A stretch of 42,530 bases of DNA, taken from assembly GCA_025459175.1 (NCBI GenBank), contig JALORC010000060.1:1-42530 (forward strand), given 5' to 3'. The notes under the pieces were generated by a model that saw only the letters and a list, made by a program, of their open reading frames with translations, made no database searches and was not told the DNA's origin. The position numbers were made by a program, and so were the translations under genes. Origin of the DNA: Planctomycetota bacterium (GTDB taxonomy: Bacteria > Planctomycetota > UBA1135 > UBA2386). Positions 23,710 to 30,644 of the stretch are shown here, piece by piece. Every line of letters starts with the position of its first letter. Position 1 is the stretch's first letter.

Positions 23710-24576
23710 ATGCGCCCATCTACCGCCCTGATGCTGTCGTTCGCTCTCGGCGCCGGCGCCGCGAGCACCGGTTGGTTGGTTGCCCAGCTGGACCGCGGCG
23801 CGATGCCGCCGACCGTGGCTGGCGCCGATGCATCGCGCGACCATCCCGCCGTCGAGACCGGATCTCCGGCACCGCCGCGGCCCGCCGCGACCGAGGACAC
23901 GGGCAACATCGCGCGGCGACTCGAAGCGCTGGAAGGCAAGATCGACGCGCTGACGGCAGCGGTGCGGTCGAGTGGCGAACGGGTGCCGGTCCAGACCACG
24001 ACCATCGACGAGAACGCCCTCGCCATGGCCATCGAGCGGGCCGAGACCCGGCGCGAGCAACAGCGAGTCGAGGCAATGAGCGACAGTGAGCTCCTCGCCG
24101 AAGCGAGCCGGCTCGGTCACAAGGGCGAAGATCCGGCCACCGCGGCACGACTGCTCGAGCAGCTGTTGGCGCGAAGCCTGCAACCCGCCCAACGGGTCGA
24201 GGCGATGACGCAGCTCGGCATGGCGCAGCGCGAGGCCGACCCGGCCAAGTCGATCGCGACGCTGCAGTCAGCGGTGGCGCTGGCCGGCGCCGACACCCAG
24301 GCCGGGGCGTGGGCGTCGTTCCAGCTGATCTGGAGTGCACGGCAACAGGCCGATCACGCGATGGCGCTCGGTGCGGCCGAGGCGGCCCTGCGCAGTCCTG
24401 GCCTCAATGCCAAGCTGCGACCGAACGCCCGCTGGGCGCTCGCGTCGGCGGCGATCGAGGTCGGCGACCTGAATCGTGCGCGCAGCGAACTGCAGAGCCT
24501 GCGTGAGACCGCCGGCAGCGACCCGGAGTTCGCCAAGATCACTGCTGATCTGGAGCGCCGACTCGCCGGCCGCTGA
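23710..24576 (+). CDS. Membrane-anchored helical-repeat protein, paralogue B
   Basis: A 288-residue protein, the duplicate of the one at 21620. The first ~95 residues, including the hydrophobic anchor, Pro/Ala linker and coiled coil, are almost unchanged. Divergence is greatest at about 96-150 (for example VQTTTIDENALAMAIERAE and HKGEDPATAARLLEQLLARS). The C-terminal helices (GAWASFQLIWSARQQADHA, RWALASAAIEVGDLNRARSE) are again well kept. The unequal distribution of changes suggests either selection on the middle or gene conversion at the ends. It ends 94 bases before the convergent beta-helix gene. Confidence 0.82.
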   Translation: MRPSTALMLSFALGAGAASTGWLVAQLDRGAMPPTVAGADASRDHPAVETGSPAPPRPAATEDTGNIARRLEALEGKIDALTAAVRSSGERVPVQTTTIDENALAMAIERAETRREQQRVEAMSDSELLAEASRLGHKGEDPATAARLLEQLLARSLQPAQRVEAMTQLGMAQREADPAKSIATLQSAVALAGADTQAGAWASFQLIWSARQQADHAMALGAAEAALRSPGLNAKLRPNARWALASAAIEVGDLNRARSELQSLRETAGSDPEFAKITADLERRLAGR

Positions 24577-24677
24577 GCGCGGAGGCTGCACGTCGGCGAT
24601 CCATACCACGAGCACTCCGCCACGCTGACCAACGGTACCGACCACTTCCTGAATGTCCGCAACGGCGGCCTCAGCGC
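24577..24677. terminator. Long-loop inverted repeat between convergent genes
   Basis: GCGCGGAGGCTG (24577-24588) pairs with CGGCCTCAGCGC (24666-24677) with one G-A mismatch and one G-U pair. The arms flank the stop codons of two convergent genes, as in the hairpins at 10947 and 42432. Here, however, the loop is 77 bases and contains a relic of the duplicated gene (24622-24653). It may be a terminator split by insertion; this is inference. Confidence 0.35.
24622..24653 (+). repeat. Relic of the duplicated secreted gene, 3' end only
   Basis: These 32 bases are identical to the 3' end of the copy B secreted gene, from the Thr-Leu-Thr-Asn codons to Leu-Asn just before the stop, including the GGTACC variant that distinguishes copy B from copy A. 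Flanking bases are unrelated. Confidence 0.8.
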
Positions 24678-25801
24678 ACCACGCCACCGGTGACCGGGCT
24701 CAGCTGCAAAGGCACCGCCCCCGGGGTGACTGCTTGCAGCCATATCGCCTGATTCGCCGTTCCGGGCGGCAGCAGCCAACTGCCATTGGCGACGCCGTTG
24801 CCATCGGCGAGCAGCACATCGAGGGCAAACAGCGAGCCCAGATCGAGCCCTGCCGGCTGTTCGAGCTCGAAGAACGTGTTGCTGGCCAGCGCGAAGCTCG
24901 CGAACACGCCGATCTGCTCGTTGGGCGCGGCGCGGAAAAGCACCTGCAACGGCGCGCCCGCTTGCGGCTGGGTCAGCCGCTCGACACCGATCAACGCACC
25001 GGTCAGGGCGATGGTCGGGGGTGCACACGTCGACGGTGACAACGTGCAACGCACCAATCGCCCGAGACTCGCATCCACCGGGCACTGTGAGCCGCCGCTG
25101 AAGGCACTGCCGCCGGTCAGCGTCGAGTCAGCGAGCCACACTTGCGACGTGTTGTCCGCAAGCAGCGCGCGACCGGCCACAGTAGGGTTCGAGTTGCTCT
25201 TGCCACCAAGCAGCGAGTTGCCGCTCCCGTGCAGGGTCGAGTTGGCTGTGATTTGGATGCCGTGTCCGCCGCCGAACCCCGACAAAGCCTGGTCCGGGTC
25301 CCGACCGCGGAACGTCGATCCAACCGCACGGATCGTCGAACCGACCGCCGTGAGGCCGTCGCGCGTGAAGAACGACACCACCCCGCTCGAGCCTGTGCCA
25401 CCGACCGCGCATTGGTTCAGGTAGACGCGAGAATTGGTCGCATTCAGACTTGGGCCACCGCCAGCATGCGGGGTCACGCGGCAATCGTCGAGCGAACACG
25501 TGCTGCCAGTGATCGTGAGGAACACGAAATCGAGGCCGACCAAGTGCACGGGCTGAGTCGCTTGCACCGTCGAACCCACCATGATTGACGCCGTGCCGGT
25601 GGTCACAGCTCGGATCGTGACACCGATCGCGACTTGGAATCCCGGGTAGGTGCCAGGTTGGACCAGCACGACATCACCCGAAGCTGCGATTGCGAGCGCG
25701 GCATTGATGTTGGCGTAGCCACCGGGGCCGACCAGGTGCGTAGCCTGGGCGCCGGCAAGAGACGTGAGGGTGATCGTGGCAGCGAGGGTGCGCGTCAACA
25801 T
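24671..25801 (-). CDS. Secreted parallel beta-helix protein
   Basis: A 376-residue protein with a signal peptide (MLTRTLAATITLTSLAGAQA). The N-terminal part VGPGGYANINAALAIAASGD followed by VVLVQPGTY is the classic start of right-handed parallel beta-helix proteins (DUF1565/pectate-lyase-like). Then come many short Asn/Ser/Gly-rich turns (STCSLDDCRV, NSRVYLNQCAV, GIQITANSTLHG, SQVWLADSTLTGG) as expected of beta-helix coils. The last ~100 residues (from PQAGAPLQVLFRAAPN on) are the shared C-terminal module, with ANQAIWLQAVT near the end. By eye its codon use is less extreme than that of its neighbours. It could bind or cut a polysaccharide, but I see no catalytic set to support an enzyme. Confidence 0.82.
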   Translation of the reverse strand: MLTRTLAATITLTSLAGAQATHLVGPGGYANINAALAIAASGDVVLVQPGTYPGFQVAIGVTIRAVTTGTASIMVGSTVQATQPVHLVGLDFVFLTITGSTCSLDDCRVTPHAGGGPSLNATNSRVYLNQCAVGGTGSSGVVSFFTRDGLTAVGSTIRAVGSTFRGRDPDQALSGFGGGHGIQITANSTLHGSGNSLLGGKSNSNPTVAGRALLADNTSQVWLADSTLTGGSAFSGGSQCPVDASLGRLVRCTLSPSTCAPPTIALTGALIGVERLTQPQAGAPLQVLFRAAPNEQIGVFASFALASNTFFELEQPAGLDLGSLFALDVLLADGNGVANGSWLLPPGTANQAIWLQAVTPGAVPLQLSPVTGGVVR

Positions 25802-25932
25802 GGAGTTCCAGGAACAAGGCAGGGGCTACGGTCGGCCAGCGGTAGCCACTGTCGCAAGCCAGGGAGTGCCGGGCAATGCCCGGCGGGTTCCGCAGGAGCC
25901 CGCCGGGGGCCGGGTTCCCACCAGTTTCTCGC

Positions 25933-26097
25933 CCTGCGGGCACACCGCTTCCCCGCCGAGACAGCCACATGGCCCCCAGCACCCGAGAACGCTGACCAAC
26001 GGCACCGACCACTTCCTGAACCCGTAGTCGCGTTCACGCCGGCGTCGCCGAGTCGCTGGAGCGTGCGGTCGAGTGGCGATCGGGTGCCGATCGGGCC
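25933..26097 (+). repeat. Collinear deletion derivative of the duplicated unit
   Basis: Three pieces of copy A and its upstream flank occur here in the original order. 25933-25962 matches 20421-20450 (two differences). 25989-26040 or so matches the 3' end of the secreted gene and the start of the spacer, stop codon included (26025-26027). 26063-26097 matches the inner part of the helical-repeat gene near 21871, around GTGCGGTCGAGTGGCG. It is a decayed third copy with two large internal deletions. The rest of the 402-base gap 25802-26203 shows no gene; a G/C-rich inverted repeat lies near 25880-25915. Confidence 0.7.
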
Positions 26098-26203
26098 GGT
26101 CAGCTGCAGCGCGTTGCCCGGGCGCCCGTAGGCGAGCCCGACCTCGATCGCCAACGGGTGGCCGCGGTAGACCACCGGCTGGCGCGACGTGGCCACCCGC
26201 CAG

Positions 26204-27934
26204 TCAGTTGCCGATGGTCAAGAGCAGGCCGTTCGAGGTCTGCAGCCCCATTGTGGTGTGCGGCGAGAACGCCACCGACTGCGCGCCGAACGCACTGCCG
26301 ATGAGGCTGGCGCTGCCGGGCACGTTCAGCGGGAACGTCGCGATCCCGTTGTTGATCGGCAGGGATGCCGAGCCCAGGAACCCACCCAGGTGAATCGAGC
26401 AGGACGGCGCGCCGATCGACCCGAGGTCGACACCCGGGACGGTGCCGGATGCCATCACCAGCAGCGCGAACGGGGCGAACGCCGGCACGTTGGCGGCGGT
26501 GAACAGCATCGTGGTGCCGAGCTGGGGCAGGCTGCTGGTCAGCGTCAGCGGCAGCACGTTCACGGAGCCGATCGCGAACTGCAGCACCGGCTGCGAGACG
26601 TCGATCGGCAGCGGCAGGCGCTGCGGCGAGCCCGGTTGGGTGCCGGGCGACCAGCCGACCAGGATCGTGCCGGTCGCCGTCGGCGCCATGGAGGCGACAC
26701 GATAGCGGTATTCGAAGTCGCCGTTGCTGCGCAGCACGATCTGGAACGTGAGCAGCGACTGATTGGGCAGTGGTGGGCTGGTGCCGACGAAGTTGCACTC
26801 GCGCCAGGTCACGTAGGCGGTCTGGTTGTCGGGCGCGACATCGAAGTAAACACCGGACGCGGCACCGTTGAGGTCGGGCCGCAGCTTGGCCCACATCGGC
26901 GCCATCTTCGGCAAGCCGTTGACGAGGCCGTTGCCGTCCGCCATCAGGACGTCGGACGATCCACCGGTCGCGCCGAGCAGCAGCAGCCCGTTCACGGAGG
27001 CGTGCACGACCGACGTGCTGCCGGTGCCGATCGGGAACGCGAACGGCAGCACCAGCGGTTGGGTGATGGAGTCCTGGCCGAGCGGCAGACCGCTGCCGTT
27101 GGTCGTCAGCGGCGCGCCGGTGGGTTGGGACCAGCCACCGATCCCACTGCTGACGCTGTAGCCGTCCGCGCTCCGCGTGTGGATCAGTCGCCGTTCCTGA
27201 CCCGGGGCACTGCCGAGGTCGAACGTGCCCGGGGACAAGAAGATCTTGTAGTAAGCGGCGTTGCGGTCGACGCAGCCGTTGCCGACCGGAGCCACGGTGG
27301 CGCAGGCGGCGGACGGTGCGAACGTGAGCCGCGCCTGCAGTGCAAACACCGCTGACCCTGTGATGAATACCTGACTCGACGGGGTCGACGTTTCGGTGGC
27401 GACCCACTGATGGCCGGATGATCGCACATGGAAGTGGCCGGTCGAATTGGCCGCGGTCGAGATGCGGATGCCGATGTCGCGCACGCCGTCCCAGACAAAG
27501 CCAGCGGCCTGCACGCCGGGCAGCGAGGCCCATTGGTCGGCCACCCAGGGCAGCGAGAACAGCCCTTGGGCCGGGCTGTACACGGTCACCGGTTGGTCGA
27601 GGTTGGTGTTCCAGTTGCCCGGGATCGGTGGCGACAGCGTCAGGTGGCCGATCTGGATCAACGCCGAGCTGCATTGGAACACGCCGCTCTGGCCGCTCGG
27701 TATGCCCACGGCAGGGGCGATCGCGAAATCGACCAGCTGGGAGTTCGCGCAGACCCCCGAGACCTTCAGTCGCGAGGCCGGGTAGAAGTGAATCGACGTG
27801 CGGCCGGCGGGGGCCGGACCGAAGAATCCGTTGACTACCAGACCGTTGGGGAGACTGCTGTCGATGCCGACCACCTGCGCGGAGAGCGGGGCGAGCAGCA
27901 GCGGCAGGACCAACGAGTGCAGATGGCAGCGCAT
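26204..27934 (-). CDS. Secreted NIDO-like protein, paralogue 1
   Basis: A 576-residue protein with a short signal peptide (cleavage after APLSAQ) and GGAG seven bases before the ATG at 27932-27934. The N-terminal domain (about 20-205) has RTSIHFYPASRL, LIQIGHLTLSPP and GFVWDGVRDIGIRIST. A central region (about 235-440) runs VVHASVNGLLLLG, LPKMAPMWAKLRPDL, VYFDVAPDNQTAYVTW, LTFQIVLRSNGDFEYRY and TILVGWSPG. That order of strands resembles nidogen-type NIDO domains. The last ~115 residues (from LPQLGTTMLF) are the shared C-terminal module, ending SNGLLLTIGN. It is followed in tandem by a paralogue. Surface adhesion is a reasonable but unproven role. Confidence 0.82.
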   Translation of the reverse strand: MRCHLHSLVLPLLLAPLSAQVVGIDSSLPNGLVVNGFFGPAPAGRTSIHFYPASRLKVSGVCANSQLVDFAIAPAVGIPSGQSGVFQCSSALIQIGHLTLSPPIPGNWNTNLDQPVTVYSPAQGLFSLPWVADQWASLPGVQAAGFVWDGVRDIGIRISTAANSTGHFHVRSSGHQWVATETSTPSSQVFITGSAVFALQARLTFAPSAACATVAPVGNGCVDRNAAYYKIFLSPGTFDLGSAPGQERRLIHTRSADGYSVSSGIGGWSQPTGAPLTTNGSGLPLGQDSITQPLVLPFAFPIGTGSTSVVHASVNGLLLLGATGGSSDVLMADGNGLVNGLPKMAPMWAKLRPDLNGAASGVYFDVAPDNQTAYVTWRECNFVGTSPPLPNQSLLTFQIVLRSNGDFEYRYRVASMAPTATGTILVGWSPGTQPGSPQRLPLPIDVSQPVLQFAIGSVNVLPLTLTSSLPQLGTTMLFTAANVPAFAPFALLVMASGTVPGVDLGSIGAPSCSIHLGGFLGSASLPINNGIATFPLNVPGSASLIGSAFGAQSVAFSPHTTMGLQTSNGLLLTIGN

Positions 27935-27978
27935 GTGAGGCTCCGGGTGGCAGGACAGCTTGGCGTCGTCGTCGCGGA

Positions 27979-29700
27979 CTACAGTCCGACCTGCGCGCGC
28001 AGGCCGTTCGAGGTGTGCAATCCCATCGCATTGTGCGGCGAGAACGCCACCGCCTGCGACGCGAACGTGGTGCCGATCAGGCTCGCACTGGTCGGGATCG
28101 CCAGCGGGAAGGTCGCGAGGCCGCTGGTGGTGAGCAGCGTCGCCGAGCCGAGGAAGCCGCTCAGGTAGATCGAGCACGATGGAGCACCGGCGAAGCCGAG
28201 ATCCACGCCCGGGATCGAACCGGTCGACATCATCAGGTTGAGGAATGGCGCGAACGCCGGCACGTTCCGACACGCGAAGAGCATCGTCGTGCCGAGATCC
28301 GGTACGGTGGCTTCGAGGGTCAGCGGCAGCACGCTCAGCCGGTCGATCGAGAGCTGCGCCTGCGGCTGCGACATGTCGAACGGCACCGGCAGACGGCGAT
28401 TCGAGCTCGGTTGGTCGCCCGGCGACCAGCCGACGAGGATCGCGCCGTTGGTGGCCCCGGCCAGGTTGATGGTGCCGTAGCGGTACTCGAAGTCGCCGTT
28501 GCTGCGCAGCACGATCTGGAAGGTGACACTCGACTGCGGCACGGGTATGCCGTGGAACGCGAGAGCGCAATCGAGCCAGGTGATGCAGGCGGACTGATTG
28601 TCGGCGGCGACGTCGAAGTAGATGCTCGAGCCGGTGGTGTTGAAGCCGGGGAACAGGTTGGTCCACATCGGCGCCATCTTGGCCGGCCCGGCGACCAGGC
28701 CGTCGCCGTTGCCGGAGAAGCTGTCCGTGGTCGCGCTGGTCGGGCCGAGGATCAGGTAACCGTTCGCCGACGCGTGCACGACGGTGGTGCTGGTGTTCGC
28801 GAACTGGAACGCGAACGGCAGCGGCATCGCGGCGCTGATCGACTCGTTGCCGATCGGTCCGCCGCCGTTCGCCCCCCACGGGGTGCCGGCGACCGGTTGC
28901 CAGCCGCCGAGGCTCCTGCTCACCGTGTAGCCGGTCGGCGTCGCGGAATGGATCAGGCGACGTTCCTGGCTCGGCGCGCCGCCGAGGTCGAACGTGCCCG
29001 GTGACAGGAACATCTTGTAGTAGGAGGCATTGGTGTCGAGGCAGCCGCTGCCAACGCGGTCGACGGCAGCGCACGTGGCGCTCGGCGCGAACGTCAATCG
29101 CACCTGCATCGCGCCCAGCCCGCCGTTGACCGGGAACTGGCCCGGCGTCGTGAATCCCTGCGTGAAGAACACGACGTTGCCGGACGTGCGCACACGAAAG
29201 GTGCCGGTCGGGCCCCCCGCGGTCGAGATCCGGATGCCGACGTCGCGCACGCCGTCCCAGACGAACCCGGCCGCCGGCACGCCGGGCAGCGAGGCCCATT
29301 GGTCGGTGGTCCAGGGCAGCGCGAACGGTCCCTGGTTCAGCGCGTGCAGGGTGACCGGCTGAACCAGGTTGTTGGCCCAGTCGCCGGCGACCGGCGGCTG
29401 CGCCGCGACGTGGCCGATCTGGATCAGCGCCTGCGTCGTCTGGAACACCCCGCTGGTGCCCGATGGCAGGCCGTCGCCGATCGCGATCGCGAAGTCGGCC
29501 AGCGTCGAGCCGGCGCAGATGCCCGACGCGTGCAGGCGCGAGGCCGGGTAGAAGTGCACCGAGGTCGAGCCGTAGTTGGTCGGGCCGAACAGGTCCGACC
29601 GCTGCAATCCAACCGGGGCCAGGCTGTCGATGCCGACCACCTGGGCCGGCAGCCCGGACAGCAGCAGGACGAGGGAGAGCAAGGGCAGATGGCGTCGCAT
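27979..29700 (-). CDS. Secreted NIDO-like protein, paralogue 2
   Basis: A 573-residue protein with the same three-part design as its neighbour. Signal peptide cleavage is after SGLPAQ. The N-terminal domain has TSVHFYPASRL and FVWDGVRDVGIRIST. The NIDO-like region has VVHASANGYLILG, PAKMAPMWTNLFPG, VTFQIVLRSNGDFEYRY and AILVGWSPGDQP. The C-terminal module runs from VPDLGTTMLFACRNVPAFAP to SNGLRAQVGL. The two proteins align end to end with moderate identity, so the tandem duplication is older than the one at 20506-24576. The ATG is at 29698-29700. The 44-base gap to the next gene suggests co-transcription. Function unknown. Confidence 0.82.
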   Translation of the reverse strand: MRRHLPLLSLVLLLSGLPAQVVGIDSLAPVGLQRSDLFGPTNYGSTSVHFYPASRLHASGICAGSTLADFAIAIGDGLPSGTSGVFQTTQALIQIGHVAAQPPVAGDWANNLVQPVTLHALNQGPFALPWTTDQWASLPGVPAAGFVWDGVRDVGIRISTAGGPTGTFRVRTSGNVVFFTQGFTTPGQFPVNGGLGAMQVRLTFAPSATCAAVDRVGSGCLDTNASYYKMFLSPGTFDLGGAPSQERRLIHSATPTGYTVSRSLGGWQPVAGTPWGANGGGPIGNESISAAMPLPFAFQFANTSTTVVHASANGYLILGPTSATTDSFSGNGDGLVAGPAKMAPMWTNLFPGFNTTGSSIYFDVAADNQSACITWLDCALAFHGIPVPQSSVTFQIVLRSNGDFEYRYGTINLAGATNGAILVGWSPGDQPSSNRRLPVPFDMSQPQAQLSIDRLSVLPLTLEATVPDLGTTMLFACRNVPAFAPFLNLMMSTGSIPGVDLGFAGAPSCSIYLSGFLGSATLLTTSGLATFPLAIPTSASLIGTTFASQAVAFSPHNAMGLHTSNGLRAQVGL

Positions 29701-29795
29701 CGTGGATCCCGGGATGGGGTGCCGAGACCGTGGTCTCGGCGCAGGTTGCGGGTGGACGGCAGGGCGATAGTCCGCGACCCAGGGGCAGGTCACCG

Positions 29796-29890
29796 GTACC
29801 CAGGCCGCCACCGTCGATCCGGCCACCGCGAACATCCCGCTGAGCAACGGTACCGACCACTTCCTGAACCCGTTCTCCCGTTCACGCCGG
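29796..29890 (+). repeat. Relic of the duplicated secreted gene, 3' end and spacer start
   Basis: About 95 bases match the last 27 codons and the first bases after the stop of the secreted genes at 20549/22639 (compare 21457-21550), with scattered substitutions. The TAG stop has changed to TTC. Same orientation as the intact copies. The end of the minus-strand DUF2071 gene lies inside it. Confidence 0.8.
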
Positions 29891-30622
29891 CACCGGCGAC
29901 CACGCCGCGACCTCGACCGGCTGTGCGACCAGCGCCGAAGCGGGTGCCCCCTCGAGGCGCAGCTCGAGCAGTCGCGTCATGTCGCAGTGCGCCAGCGACA
30001 CCTCCGCCGGCGCCAGTCGCCACGGCCGATGCGCGATGTCGCCGCGCAGCAGCCGACCGCGCCGCCGCGCGAACAAGCAGTAGCGCTCGGTCAGGAAGTG
30101 CTCGAGCGTGCCCGGCGCCGACAACTGTGCGCTGCCCACCGCGCGCCAGTCGGCGGTGAACGTGGCCGCCGGACCGCGGCGATCCGTTCGCGTGTGCTCG
30201 TAGTGCACGACGTCCCCGCGCCGCGCGCACGCCATGCGCGACATGAAGTAGGGCAACCCGAACGACCACCGCGCGCCCTCGACCGCGAGCCGACTGGCGG
30301 CATCGAGGCTGAAGAACCACACGCCGCGGCGCTCGCCGTGGCGCACGTAGGTGCGCAGATTCAGCTCGGCGAACGTGTGCGAGCCAGGAACCCGCGGCAG
30401 CAATCGAAACCGCGTCGCCGCCATCCGGAACGGCACCACGCCGAGCCACGCCGAGCCGTCGAACGTGTCGAGCGTGAGACCGTTCGGCAGGTGGCGCTGC
30501 AGTGGTTCGGCCGCTGTGCGCCAGTGCAGGAACAGCAGTTCCTCCCAGCGCATCGTGATCGACCATGGCCGCGCGGGCGGAGGAACGGGCAGGTGCGAGA
30601 CGTCGACGAGGGCCGGGTGCAT
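29882..30622 (-). CDS. DUF2071 (YqjF-like) protein
   Basis: A 246-residue soluble protein. Family landmarks include MRWEELLFLHWRT near the N-terminus, LPNGLTLDTFDGSAWLGVVP, FAELNLRTYVRHGERRGVWF (about 83-102) and FFSLDAASRLAVEGARW, then GLPYF. The C-terminal FLTERYCLFARRRGRLLRG and GDIAHRPWRL are also typical. DUF2071 proteins resemble acetoacetate-decarboxylase-like folds, but their activity is not established, so none is claimed. Its TGA (29882-29884) lies within a relic of the duplicated secreted gene, so the last few residues may be a replaced end. It is divergent from the gene at 30645. Confidence 0.85.
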   Translation of the reverse strand: MHPALVDVSHLPVPPPARPWSITMRWEELLFLHWRTAAEPLQRHLPNGLTLDTFDGSAWLGVVPFRMAATRFRLLPRVPGSHTFAELNLRTYVRHGERRGVWFFSLDAASRLAVEGARWSFGLPYFMSRMACARRGDVVHYEHTRTDRRGPAATFTADWRAVGSAQLSAPGTLEHFLTERYCLFARRRGRLLRGDIAHRPWRLAPAEVSLAHCDMTRLLELRLEGAPASALVAQPVEVAAWSPVPA

Positions 30623-30632
30623 CGGGTCGCGC

Positions 30633-30638
30633 TATTCT
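30633..30638 (+). promoter_or_regulatory. Candidate -10 box for a leaderless mRNA
   Basis: TATTCT lies six bases before the ATG at 30645 in otherwise GC-rich sequence, which would place the transcription start at the start codon. No good -35 hexamer is found 16-18 bases upstream. Pattern evidence only. Confidence 0.4.
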
Positions 30639-30644
30639 GCACGG

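Larger units (their letters stand above)
22596..24576 (+). repeat. Tandem duplication, copy B
   Basis: The second direct copy, offset by 2,090 bases from copy A. Both genes have the same length as in copy A. Protein differences cluster in the signal peptide of the first gene and in the middle of the second; the 3' half of the first gene, the 84-base spacer and the 5' end of the second are nearly identical. Homology stops at the TGA of the second gene. Confidence 0.9.

Noticed and set aside
20506..24576. Composite transposon or insertion sequence
   Set aside because: No transposase gene, terminal inverted repeats or target-site duplication could be seen around the duplicated units.
26204..29860. 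A 1,218-codon frame spanning both NIDO-like genes
   Set aside because: The second part (upstream of 27934) is an off-frame reading of the paralogue at 27979-29700, rich in Arg/Ala. It is not a fusion.
20549..29890. Diversity-generating retroelement explaining the repeated 3' ends
   Set aside because: No reverse transcriptase or accessory gene is present, and the differences between copies are not concentrated at adenines.
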